Assembly (NCBI GenBank): GCA_037389465.1 | Contig: JAZARR010000187.1 | Coordinates: 2,108,001 to 2,172,000, forward strand | From: Baylisascaris procyonis | Lineage: Eukaryota > Nematoda > Chromadorea > Rhabditida > Ascarididae | Direction of reading: 5' to 3' | DNA length: 64,000 nt | Shown here: piece by piece, positions 1 through 13,400 of the stretch | Position numbering within the stretch: the first letter of the stretch is position 1 | How the letters are laid out: each line of letters starts with the position of its first letter | Program-made: the position numbers and the translations under genes | Notes under the pieces: generated by a model | The model's database searches: none | What the model saw: only the letters and a program-made list of their open reading frames with translations | What the model was told of the DNA's origin: nothing

Positions 1-3000
1 GTCTTTTGACATTCATATTTATCATATTTGCAATCTTTTAACTAATTAAACAATAAAGGTTTTCTTCCATTTTATAAACGTCACCTAAATGATAATAAAA
101 GATTTCAATCTTTTACTAGCTTATTGTTGAACTTCCTTGTTAGAATGTTGTGAAGGTATAGAAAGGATTAAATAAAAATTTTTGCACTAAGAGATTTTCC
201 AATAAAACCATATATTTTCTTTCACTAAGTTTTTTAGGCTGAATTTTCAAAGAAAATTGTTTTTAAAAGTTCATTTCTCAACAAATCTTTAATTTATGTT
301 CTTTCGTTATCGGCATCCATCAAAAGATATGTGGCTGATCAGGATAGAACTCAGAAGTTGTGCTCATTGCACAAGCCATTTAACCAATAGACGACAGACT
401 GTCTAACAGGTCTACTGTCTACTTTTTTTTGCTTTCCTTTATTCGCATGTAATTTTATAGAGTAACTTTTCTTCTTGATGAGCTCATCTTGCTGTCAAAA
501 CACTCCGCTCGTTTTCCGTCTTTTTTTTATTTACTTCATTAGTTTCAAAAGTTGCATATTTGACGACAGTCAAAAGTCAGTAGATCATGTCGAAGAGTAC
601 TTGTAATCAGGTTATTACAGTAGGAAGAAGGAGCTTATACTCTTCTAAAATCTCCAGATAGATGAATGATCGAGATTAAAGTAGGGTATGATTCTATAGT
701 ATTGTACTTAATAGTCATATAATTATATTCGATTAATAATAGTATTAATAATGTAGTATTAATATTAAGTATTCTCTAGTATTAATATAAATCATTGTAT
801 TCGATTTGTTATTTTTTCGAAAATTAGTGAAGCGAATGTCATTTATAAACATTTTAAAATCAACGCATATTTTTAGTGAGGAATTTTTTCAATGCATTAA
901 ATTTTGAATTTCAATGAAAAAAAAAAGATGATATTTCCGCTGTAATTCATTTCAATATGAGTTGAATTGAAAGAGCCGAAAATTTCGAGATACGAATAAG
1001 AGAGAGGAATGAGATACACTTTGGTGAAGTATGAGCTGAGTTAGCTAGCTTGTTAGATTGCTTGCTTAACGATATCGATTGAAATATTGGTGTGCTAGTA
1101 GGGTGCATTCTAGGCTCTTTGCTTTATAAACACTCTACGCTAAAGCAACATCAATATATACTACACAACCTAGTTTACGCACATATAAAATAAAGTGATT
1201 ACCTAAAGTTTTTCTCGGATGTGGATGGATGTTTTTCCGGAGATTAGTATAGACATTCAATTAAGCGAAATCCCTAATCTACTATATTTTAGAATAACAA
1301 TGATTTGCACGTCTCTTAAGATGAAAATCTTTGTGAAGTAATTACTGGATCAATTATTGACGGAATTATCTGACAAATAACTGATACATTTGTGAGGATG
1401 ATGATCCCAATCTGGAGTTATGTGTTTCCGATAACTACTTGGTTCTTTTTTACTTCTATAAAATCCTCTCATTCCCACGCCTCCTTCCCCCCCCCCTCAA
1501 AAAAAAACAAAAAAAATTGTTTCTACAGTAATTTTGGAATACTGGCCACTAGAATGTTATTGTAGTTTTCTTCTATTATTAATTATTCTAAAGACGCATC
1601 CTAATCCTGAATATAATCTCATTCATGAAAACTGAGAAATTAAACCAGTTGAAATGAATTCAATATGGAATTCAGCTGCTCTTTTTCCTTCACCCTTCCT
1701 TCTATTCGTATCAATTTTTAAGAGACCACTTACTCTGCCCTATTAACGTAGAGTAGGGCTACTCAACTACAATTTTTAATCCCGCATATCCTTGATTAAT
1801 GACTCCGGGTTTTTTGTTTTTCTGAACGTTTGAAAAGTGATCCAAATCCAGAAATATTTTCCATTCAAAACTCTTTACGACGCACTAAATGGACTTTTAT
1901 TGCCCTTCTTATCTTTCAACAAAAGTCTTCTATTCGAGAATAGCCGTCTAGTGTTGAGTTTCCAAAAGAAATTGCCTTTATTCAAATGTAATCTATGTCT
2001 CAAGAGAAACGTCCTCCATTCAAAGATAATTTTTCAACAGAATAAAGCACCGCTAATTTGTTTAAACAATTGCGATCATGAGATCGTAAATTTTGGCATG
2101 TTATTTGAAATGCGAGAAAATTTCAATGCTCAATCGTCGTTCTTTATTCGTTTTTATTGGGATTTTTTTTTTCGTCTTTTAAAAATCTTTCTATTCGAAT
2201 GATTTACGAAACATGAATGGATAAATAAAAAAAATAAATTTAGATAAAAAATGAAAAAAAAAAACATCTTCACATGGCTATGATGTTGATATTTTTGAAA
2301 ACAACATAGGGGAGGGGAGAAAGCGATGTGGGAGGAGAGGAGGAACGAGAGAAGGATTGGATGCATATGTAAATTAGATAAAGGTTACAAGCGCTCTCAG
2401 CCAACTAGTATTATTTTGCGTGTATCATGGCAATTCATTATATTAGTCATTGTTAATGCATAATAGCACTAATATCTGATGCATCTTCTTACAATATTCT
2501 ATTCGCTTTCAATCGACAATTTTATTCCTCTACGAAACTAATATCGGAGTGCAATTGCTTTAATCGAATTCCATTATTCGTTGCAATCGTTAGTCGTTAT
2601 TTTCAGTTGATTAACTAATTTTAAGATTATTAAATTTACTATTTTATACAAATTTTTTTTTTTCTAATTTTCATTTTATATTTTTTTCTTATACTATAAA
2701 TTTTTCCAAAACTCATAAAATATTGTTTTTTTTTTCATGAATGAATTTCTCATCCCTGAATCTAAAAAAAAAAAAAAAAAAACAAATTGATATCATTGGT
2801 TGGCTTTCTTTCGATATCTTATTACTTCTGTGACATCTTCAGATGTTTTATACGCGCATTTGATCAGTGAGGTGAAAGTTTATTTTCTATGGATGGGAAA
2901 TTTGGAGATCAAAAAGAGGAGAACCACAGATTACGATTAGTTTTAGTATCACGGCATCATCAGGTCGAGATGCAAGTCCTCGATTCTCCGATCTTCCCTT

Positions 3001-6000
3001 CTCTCAATTTTTAAATAATTTGGTTCATCTTCAATAACATTCTGCCTCAGCAAAAAAAAAAAAAATGCCTCGCAGCAATTCTCATTCTTGATGAGATAAC
3101 ACGATTCACACTCAATGACAGCATTGAGATAAGCTTGATTGATTCTTTCAAATGACGTCATTTTTGCTGTGAAACTTTGCATTGAGAATGAAAGAAAAAA
3201 AACAGCTTCGTTTCTTCTTTGAGTTAGTGCTACTTCACATAAACTGCTCATCGACATCCGTTGAAGAGAAGAGCGTTCGTTGTACTTTGTTATGACGTCA
3301 TTGAATTGATAGGATAACAGCTAAGCTTTAAAGCTTTTTTTTTTTCTAATATTTACTCGTATTCATAAACGAAGAGATCAAAATACCAACGGATTTAGTA
3401 TGAATTGGTGATGCTCATTCCCTTCAACCTCCCCCCCCCTCCCCCTTTCACTCAGATTTGGTGCATATTTATTAGGCAGCTTAAGTGTGAAATTACTTTC
3501 GCGAGAAAATTCTAGCAAATTTCCTCAGATATTTCTAAAAAAATATATAACGAATTCTTTTCAATTGAAAATATCTTCTTATATATAGAATTCGAATCTC
3601 TCCATATAAATAATTAACTTTATTTAGTCATAATTTACTTCATTTACTAATATTTTACTTTATTTACTTTTTGAATTAAATTTTCATCCGCAAAATAATT
3701 CCTTTCTTTAGAAAAGATCAATGAAGATGATCGATCGCTTTCCAATGCAATTTCCCTTTAATGATAAAATGAAATGACAATTTAACGCTTAAAAGGTGAT
3801 ACTGGATTGTAGACTTGTTTATTTGTTCTTCGAAAATATTTATATCCCTCTTTTATTGTTGAACTAAAATGCTTTATTTAGCAATTGATCCTTCATACTA
3901 TCGTATGCTTAAAGAACGATCAATAGAAGACGATTTTGGGTTTTATCATAGGTCAAACCACATTAAAATAAAGGAAAATAGCGCAAATCGTAGTAAAAGT
4001 TAAAAGTTATGCTCAAAGGGGACAAAATTGAAGTGGAACTTATGGATAGTTATAGTATTCATATCCCTGTAGTTGTTACATTTCAAGATGAAAGCTTTTC
4101 GGCAATATGGTTGAGGAAATTTTTCTCGTTTGCAAAATCTATATTAAATTCAATAAAAATTGTTATTTTAGTGTTTTTATAGCTATTGAGCATTTCCACA
4201 TATGCTAATTTGAATAAATTATTACATTTAAGTGGTTTTTTTTTCAAAATTCCCTATTCACGTTTGCATATAAATTTTCAAAACGCTTTTAGAATGGATT
4301 GATTAAAAAATTCATGAACGAATTTATTTTGGAAATTTTCCAATAAGTTTATCACATTTTTCATCGAATAATTCAATATATTGAAATTCATTCAGTTAGA
4401 GGACGCTTGAGATTTAGAGCGCTGTCTTGATAGATAAGACTGCTTGCAAAGCAAATAAAAAATGGTAGAACATGGGCCCCAATGGATGTCTAGAATTCTT
4501 TTTTTTTTTTTGCTCTCTTCTCCATGCTTCAATTCGACGAAGATTTATGAGTCTCAATGGTAAAGATGGAAACGAATGTGACATTAAATTTGTAGAAATG
4601 CTTTCAGCTTATTCGAAAAGATTTTTTTGCATAAATTTTCCCGATTGCATCCTTTTTTTTTCATTGGAATGCTGCAATCGCTGAATAAAACATTTGTTGT
4701 ATAATGATTGAGTGGAATATGCAAATATATGCAAATGTATTGTAAATCAATAAAATGAATGCTGGTTGCGTGGTGCATTTGAGAGTTCGGCACTTGAATG
4801 CTTGTTGCTTTTTTGTCAACACTCTACACTTTTCATCACTATCATATGCAATGCCGAGATGGTCTAACTCGCAGGTAATAGTGCATCTTGTCTTGCTTAT
4901 ATATTATTTTTTATATTTTATAAATGAGTAATGCGCCAAGAATTGTTTGTTTCGGCGGAAAAATTTATTCGAGATTTCACCACCATTATCTTCATCCTCT
5001 TTCCCAAATGTCACGCCTTCTGGATCTGTTTGCCTTATTTGAGTACCATTAATGGGAAAAGTCAAACACATGGTCTAAACGGTAAGCATTACTCATCAAG
5101 CTTTTACTGTGATCATGGTGGAAGAGAGATCTTAGCTGGATTGAGAGGGTTGGAATTTCAACCCGAATATTTTCGTTGATTTCGAAGTCTCCTCCATCCT
5201 CCTCATTCTTCATCTTCACCTTTCACTCCAACGAAATTTCTTCCTCCTTGCAAAGGAACCTCTTATGCTCGGCAGGTTGTATTTGCACGCTGCCTTGGTT
5301 TTATACTAGCACCATAGTTAATTTTTAATGAATATTTGCTAGTCTTTTTTTCGTTACTCACTGATTCGATATAAATTAATTAATACCAATCAAGATCACT
5401 CTGAATTAGTAATTGAAGTATTTTTTGAAAATATTATTTCTTTTCTTATATGGATGGTAATTTTTGGCGTACGGAGAAATAAAAGCGATTTTTTAATAGA
5501 CGATTATGTTGGAATTCTCAGGCTATTTAACCGCTATTACAATTGCTGAGCCATAACAACGACTTTTTTTTTGCTAATAATATTTTTTTATCACAATGAA
5601 TTTAGTTGTTTAAAGGCATTTTTGTCAGAAATTTATTAAGATGGCGTCAATTTTGATTTGTTATGATACCTATATGATTCGAAATATCTTCTAAATTCTT
5701 TCTATTAGATATTAAGTCAAATATTTTCACGGACCAGGATCAAATAGAAAAAAAATGAAAATAAATTTTTTATGATCTTCAAAGAAAATTTTTTACAAAT
5801 TTGCGTCACGTCGATAATTACTTCTTTCGACTATACTTAATTTTGTGCAAAAACATTTATAGTTTTTACTATTTCTTTGTTATTGTTATTTTTTATGAAA
5901 TTCACAATTTTTAATCGTTTCAGATGAAAAAGATCTCTGAAACTTTTTGAAAAATTGTTGAATGGGATATATCGAGGGATAAATTTTTCGATTCTCATAG

Positions 6001-6241
6001 AATTCAATTTCCATCGCCGAAATAAATATTTATTTAAATTTCTCCAGCATTAATTTCTTTTTCAGCCATATATCATTGTTGCAAATTTGCATAAATATCC
6101 CTATTAATTTCTCTAATTAGTTAATATTTACCTTTTCGTTGATGCAATTACTTATCTGGATAATTAAAGGATCTATTCGTCACGGATGAGTTGCTTTATA
6201 CGAAGCAATGAAATGCCATCAGTGTTTTTTTCTGGTTCCTT

Positions 6242-6607
6242 AGCAGCCGTAGTTCGACTGAATGGAGCGATCTGCTGATCTCGTCTTTGTATCATATCAG
6301 TGGCCTTCCAAGAACCTCTTTACGTTCACTGACAACCTTCAATCCATTTTTCGCACATCAAATACCTCTAGCCGATCCATCTTCCGTACTTACGGCTGTG
6401 TGTACCTCTAGCCAGCTGCTGTGTTCTAAGCCCTGTCAACATATACGCCTGCCGAAGATCAGGCCGACTGCCACTGCGCAAGACAGCCGACTGCCATTGC
6501 GTAAGCGTAGAATTCATGCTTCGCTAGCCCCTTCATGCTCACATCGATTTGTGAACATCGAACTTTATTGGGGCTTCGTGTTTCGTTGCTACATACAACA
6601 AAGCTAG
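6242..6607 (+). other. G+C-raised open frame of unknown origin
   Basis: About 121 codons are open from 6242 to the TAG at 6605, with composition near 50% G+C against about 30% around it. A TTAG acceptor at 6240-6243 precedes it. The product is Ser/Leu/Pro/Arg-rich with no motif I know. It contains the duplicated block GCCGACTGCCA and an inverted repeat TTCGCTAGC / GCTAGCGAA. It could be an alternative exon or a mobile-element remnant. Confidence 0.2.
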
Positions 6608-6730
6608 CGAAATACTAGAAGCGAGGGTCTACGCGTGTTGCAGCATTATATCCTTTTTCTGCATATACACAATGCTAACAAATCGACATAATCAATACCA
6701 GCAAGTGGAGAAGCGTTCCAAACAGAATTA

Positions 6731-6992
6731 CTGGCACAATATGCGCTTTTTGCATTCCAGCTATTCGACCGAGAATATGCACAAATTCAACAGCAAAATG
6801 CCTATAATATATTTCAGAGTTGATGAATTAACATAAAATATATTGCAATAAGTCATCTAATTGCATGTATTCTGCATGTCAAATTTCATAAATTGCTTGT
6901 GGCTTTAACGATTTTCAAGTGGAGAGGATGGAATAGACAGACAGACGCATACATACACATACACACAGACACAACTAGAAAATGACGTCATA
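6731..6992 (+). repeat. dispersed repeat copy (GCACAATATGTGC head, CAGACA, TGACGTCA tail)
   Basis: Head GCACAATATGCGCTTTTTG at 6734, then an AT-rich body with an ATTTCATAAATTGC segment, CAGACAGACG/ATACACAC run at 6937-6972, and ATGACGTCATAG at 6982. This is the most complete plus-strand member. Confidence 0.6.
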
Positions 6993-8392
6993 GAAGTTTT
7001 TCTGCTTGTTTTGTCAAACCTTCCGTTTAATTCCAGTTAATTTTTGATTCACATTCCTCTTACACATTTATAGCAACTTTTTTTTCCATTCAAGTGCATT
7101 TTCCTTTTTTTTTTATAACTTAGAACATGTTACTGCATTTGCATTATTTAGTGATAGAACTTAGCTGCATGTTGACATGTTGAGAATTCGAATGAAAGCT
7201 GTGTTTTTCTTTGCAATTTTTCAATTTTTTTTTTTTGTATTTTTAAAATTTTTATCCCAGTTGTTTAGAATCAAATTCAAGTAAAATTTTCAAGAAATTC
7301 GCATAGCGATCAGCGTTTATCGTTGAGTTGAATATGAACAAAGTTAAAAAAAAAAAGTTAAAGAATTAATGTTATATCATTATTATAATTATATATCATT
7401 CCATATATAAAATATACTTCCCACTTCATTAAGCGAAATGCTCTTTCTAATAGATTTTTTTAGCACATTGAGAGCAAAATTTATTACAAATGCTTATTTT
7501 TATTGAATTTTTTTTGATTTTTTGAAGCCAAAAATTTTGTTGCTTTATGGTAATTTTCTCGTTTATTTCCATAGATAAATTTCCAATTGAAAAAAGTTTT
7601 TTTTTCAGTTTTTTTTTCATAAATCTTTTGGTTTTTAAAATACTTCACGAAAAATATTAATCCACTTTTTTTATAGTTAATCAATCCTATAATATAATGG
7701 AATTTGAAGGTGAAGATGTTAGTCAAGTTGTGAAATTCAATAGTGCTTAACATTAGCAATAGTGGCATTATTGTAGAATATTTTCGTGGAGATCAATATT
7801 TAAAAATACATTAAGCAATGATCATAACACCATTTAACTATTCGAAAAAAAAATCTTCAAGCAAGAAAAAATCAATTCATTTATTCCGTTTTATCGCTAA
7901 TTTGTTCACATTTTCATTTTCAATTCATTGAGGCATTTTGCCGCAAATATTTTCTTGAGATTCTGTCAAATTCCCCAATTATTAAACAAATTTTTTTGAT
8001 AAACAAAGCATTTTCGATTTAATTTGACTGTTTTCAGTATTACTCACTTAAATAAATAAAAAATTATAATAGTTATAGAAAAAAGGGGAATGCGCTATTA
8101 TTTTATTGTAGAAGCTTATAAATTCTAGGTGAGCGAAAAACGTATCTTATGCACATTTATATGAAATATGTTATTTTTTCAACGAAAAAGAAATGAAAGT
8201 AATAAGAAATTTTCGATGAAAAAAGTAATAAAATAACACAATTAAGGAAAAATTCGAAAGTATTAGAGCGAACAGAAAAAAAAAAGAAAAAGCTAGAGCT
8301 CTCATAAATATTTATCTGTTGTCTGATCAAAATGTCTGACTTGATGTCGGTCACGACAAACAGCAACAAATAAAGTTTATTAATCATTACAG

Positions 8393-8660
8393 GCATGGTG
8401 ATGATCTGATAGTAACACCATTTGCACAACTTCTAGCCAGTCTAAAAAACGTTCGCAACAATTTGATTGCAATCGCCAATTTACCGATTAACGATGAACG
8501 CCATCGGCCGATCACTAAGCGACCACCGCTTCATAGTGTATCGCTACCCGATGAAGTCACACAATGTGCTCAAGAGACGCTCGATGAACTCGATTGGTGT
8601 CTCGATCAGTTGGAGACTATACAAACCCATCGATCCGTCTCAGAAATGGCATCCAGCAAG
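8393..8660 (+). CDS. pde-4: pde-4 exon a: end of UCR1, LR1, start of UCR2
   Basis: Encodes residues 1-89. It begins after acceptor ATTACAG with one base completing a codon from an upstream exon (phase 2), then [12 protein letters not shown] and VRNN of UCR1, a short linker, and [12 protein letters not shown]...SVSEMASSK of UCR2. The donor is AAG|GTTTTA, weak but forced by the next exon's phase and by family identity. Confidence 0.95.
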
Positions 8661-10358
8661 GTTTTATTTTTATTTTCTAATTTTAATGACCAACCGGTTT
8701 CAAAGTTGGAGAAAAAAATTGCGAAAACATTTTTCAACTGAAAGAATATCCATTCTAAAAAAATATTTTTTCATATTTCACAAGAAGAATGAAATATCTC
8801 ATTTTCAATCAACAATTCATTGTTGATCTTTGATCACCGTACGTAAAGGATGCGAAAAAAAAAGTTTGTGATGCAAAAAAAAAGTTGACTATTTCCTTAA
8901 GTAAGTTGAGTAGTAAAAAATTCTTTGAAAGATTTGCGCAATGAACAAGAATTGAATAAATCAAAGTTCTTTTTTTTTTAAATTTTCAGTGCAAACTTAC
9001 TTATGAATTTTCTTTCTTTTTTCTTTTTTTTTTGAAATTCCTTCTATAATTTATTTTTAAGAAAATATTCATATTTATAATTATGTCAAGAAAATTGCGA
9101 CTTTTTTTTTCAGAGATAATTTTATAAATTAGAAATTTAAATTGTTTTTCAAGCATTCGTTTATTTTTTTTTCACGAAAATTTAGTTTCTCAGAGAAGTT
9201 ATTTTATTCATCGAGATCCGTTGTTTGAAACGGAAGAGATAAATCTCAGGTTAAATTAATAAATTAAAAAAGTATAGGTAATTGATAGTACAAAAATTCC
9301 ATGGCAATAGCATAGTTAAGAATGGAATAATATTGATGAAATGACCTAAGCACGATGACCAGATCTGCTGACAGACATCTTCCAATAGTACTTAATTGAT
9401 AAGTCAATATTCGTTGAAGTCTAATTACGGCATGTTGTATTATTTTCATCTAGTGAATTTCGCACTCAGTAAAATTCATACCCATTGTTTCAACATCGTT
9501 TGTGCTGCTAGAAACAAACGGTTGTCCCGACAATGAAGGGAAGGGGTTAGAGAGTAGAGGGAATAAGGATATACATAATCCAGGGATTATGCCTGACTAC
9601 CATATATAAATTTTGAGTTCACTGACTCTCCCTAAACCCTTTTATTTGCGCAATCTTTATGCGATAGGTTTATCGTTAATTTAATATCGATAATCAGTTC
9701 ATCTTATTTCCATTTTTGTTACTGCATAATTCTAAGCGATCCCTATTTTCATCTCTAAAATTTAAATATTTTATCGATATTTATTTCATAGTCAACCCAG
9801 GAAGACCCGACCAATGAGATGGGGAATCCTTGAAATTTGTTCTTTTTTATTTTACAGAATCTATGGCTTTGTTGGGATCCTCCCACCTAAATATCTCTCT
9901 ACCTGTACAACAGTTGTTTAACTCACTATCAATAAAACTATAAACGAATCACTCTATCAATTATTAACTGATAAAATATAGATATCGAGTTCATTCTAGT
10001 TAAATTTTATACATTTTTTGTGCACAAATTTATTCGCATAATGGTGAGCCGTCGGCCATCGTTGATCGATTTCGCTTCATTCAAATGCATTTCATCCATT
10101 AGGAAATAGCATTCATTCTACTGACGTCATATATTGGCAGAAAGTAATTACAGAAAATTGTCGGTTGGAGAGAAATTAACGTACGATTTTCATAAAATAA
10201 ATGAAATGTTTTTAATTTCTAGAGCAGTTTGAAATGGATGAATAATTAGTGGTAATTTTATACAAATAATAAAGGGGTGAAAATATTTTGCATAAATGTT
10301 ATTAAAGGGGGATTGTATCTGAATAAATTACTTCTTGTTAATTCTGAAGCATAAATAA

Positions 10359-10455
<97 letters not shown>

Positions 10456-13400
10456 GCTTATTTCTCGTGGCTCCTTAGTGAGTCATATGTTAGCACCTCA
10501 GCAATGTTTCTTTGGAAGTTGAAAAAATTATTTTGCACAACGCAGTCGTTCTTTCATCGTCATTGCAGAGAAATCAGTCATTTTATTTTATTAACACAAG
10601 CAATGTTGCATGAAAGGAAGCGTACAAAGATTGCAAAAAGGAAAAGGAACGGTAAAAAGAGAGGAGGAGAGAGGACCGATCTAAAAAACGCAACTTCGCT
10701 CTTCCTGAATTGAAATGTTTGCTGAACTAGGTGGAGGAATCCACATATTTAGATTCGATCCAATAAATCAATTGCTTTGAGGAACGTATATTTTCTGTAT
10801 TGACCACATATTAAACGTACGGAGAGCAATTTGCGATGCATCTTATCCAGTAGTGAAGATTGGTTAATGATGTAGGTTCTCGTGATGCGCAGTTTTTGGG
10901 TTTGTCACAATCGCTTGCCAAATTCCTCATTCATAAAACGAATCCAAATCCACATCTTTTCTACGTTCCATGCCTCAACTTCTACCATTTACCACTTAAT
11001 CGTCGTCAGACTTTTTCCACTATTTTTTCGGCTAGTATATAGCTGACCTAATCTTCACGTGATCACTTCTGAAATATCAACTATTTTTTATTTATCGTTT
11101 CCTTGTTTTTCGATAAAATAATGACGATTTTTTTTGCATCTATTTCGAGGCGATTGATAAATTCATCGGTTAATTTTGCGGTAAAATATCTTATTTGCAA
11201 AGTCATAATTCGAATGATTGTAATTTTCTACTCATCGCTTTATAAAAAAAGTTTTTTTTTATTCTTCCAGAAATTTGTTTTTCACTTTTACGCTATTGCT
11301 ATTCCAACCATTCATCACCTACTTTCAAAACTCTACAATTTTTTATCTTATCACGCTTATTTCAATCACTGTTTACTTCAACTCTGAAGTTTATAGAGTT
11401 GACTGCCCTCTATTTCAGTTAATATTCATCATTCAATTCTGCTTCTTTAGCTGCATACAATTGCACAGTTAGCAATATTGTATCATATTCAACAATACCA
11501 AAACCTTTTTGCAATTGTTCAGAGATTTCTTTGCAGTTAATATTATAATCGTAGGGATATTTCAGTTCCGTAAAATGCTCAATAAGGAACTCAGCCATTT
11601 TGCCGAATCATCCAAATCGGGCACTCAAATCTCACAATTCCTTATCAACACCTATATGGACAAAGAGGATGAAGATCCACAATTGTCACAGGCCGAGGTG
11701 AGACTTTCTTCATTATCTCTGAAGTTTCCCATTCATGATGCTTATACGCAAATTTTCGTTATAAAACTTACGATACCAATACTTTTCACATGCATCACCT
11801 GCATATCATCTTCGCATACTATCTGTGTAACATTTGCATTCTGTGAAACCGTTCCACATATACAAATTCTTTATAGCCGCTTATTAGTTGTTTTCTATGC
11901 CCGCAAAGATCCAAGAATAATCCATATTAAGTTGAAAGAAAAAATACAAATGTCTTTTGGCAATCAATGATTAATTTTTTTTTCACATTATTTTTGCTGT
12001 TTTTTTTTTTCACCTTTGAAAGAATCGTCAATAAATAAATTTTTCAAATTTTCATAGATTTGGGTGAATAATCGAACGAATTGGTACTTACTTAATCGAA
12101 AATGATTTCATCTTTCATTTTACACAACTCATTTTCTAAAACTCCCTTTATTATTTGTTAAACGAGCTTTATTTCTTTAGCAGTTCGAAAACAACTTTGA
12201 TCACAAAAAATTGAGTAGTGGTGAATTAAGTTGATGTATGCTTAAATTAGAATATTAGTCCAAGTTTATTTATGCTCTAGCTTATATTGCATTTCCCGTT
12301 GTAATTTAAATGCGTAAGCTGTGGTATCGTTCTTCAAGTGAAAAAAAAACGAAGCTGGTCTTTCATACCATTACATTTCATTTACTCTTTTGGTAGCCTT
12401 TAAAAATTACTTTCACATCTCCATTTTTTGTTCACTTGTTGATTTAATTTGCAAGTGATGAGTGGACAATGGTCAAACATTCGGTTGATAGAGAGGTTTG
12501 GCAATCCATCGGTTGTTGATCATAAAGACATACCGTCTAGATGAAAGATTTTACATAGATAAGACTTGAATAATTCTATAATTCTTTCAAGGTTGTTTTC
12601 TTCAAATTGTTGTCCAACACAAAATGTGGGAATCTTCCCGCATTTATTCATCTAGAAATGCCTATTGCTTGATCAACGATTGAAATGAACTCTAAAGGTT
12701 CATTGTGAACTTTTCGGGCTCTTTTTTTTTCAGTTAGGTGCTCTATCCTGAAATTACAATACTTTGTTCTGATGTTATGACACTCTATCCTGGAATTATG
12801 ATACTCTATCCAGGAATTGTAGTTAGCACATCCTGAACTAACAAATTCTGCCGGATTTTTCAAATCCTTCCGCATCCTGGAAGCGTTTAGGCAAAGAATT
12901 CAGTTTATAATAAGAAACGAACGTGTCAAAAGATTAACGTAGTTGAAAAATTAGAGTTGGAGAAATAAATTTTACATTTGAAAATCGCTATTCTATAGTG
13001 ACTTCTTTAAATCGATATTTTCATCGATTATGAGATGAAAATGATTGAATTTTGTTGAGAAAAATATTTTTATTATAGGCAAAAAATTTTTTAAAGAGAA
13101 TTTTGATTATTATCAATATTATGCCGCCGTTTGTGCAGTTGACAATATGGGTTGATTGATATGCCATTAGCCGGCGAATGGGAGCCAAATCCGATCCGGA
13201 TTCCGGTTGGCTATAACCGGAAACAGGACCGGATTTAATTCAAACTTCTAGATTATGTATCCGCATGAAAATATTTAGATGAAAGTGAAGTATTTTTAAC
13301 GCGTTTCTCTATAAAGCTTAATATTTACTATAATCCCCGATATGAAGAGATAGCCAAACTTTTTTCATTTTCTTCGTAAACTTCAAAAAAAGAAGAATTA

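Larger units (their letters stand above)
1..8392. other. gene-poor left flank, probably pde-4 intron
   Basis: The first pde-4 exon begins mid-codon at 8393, so most of this should be intron. I looked for the UCR1 core (Ser-rich, after RRxS) on the plus strand and did not find it. Contents: homopolymer T/A tracts, two TGACGTCA sites at 3153 and 3293, a G+C-raised block at 6240-6640, and a dispersed repeat at 6731-6992. Confidence 0.6.

Noticed and set aside
1837..2202. 121-codon Phe/Leu/Lys-rich frame
   Set aside because: Composition reflects AT-rich DNA; no motif, splice context or codon bias like the real exons.
8467..8826. 119-codon frame overlapping pde-4 exon a
   Set aside because: Wrong frame; the exon is read in the frame giving [12 protein letters not shown].
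11509..11970. 153-codon plus-strand frame
   Set aside because: Only 11566-11697 is pde-4 exon b; the rest is intron on both sides with good splice sites, so the long frame is not a separate gene.
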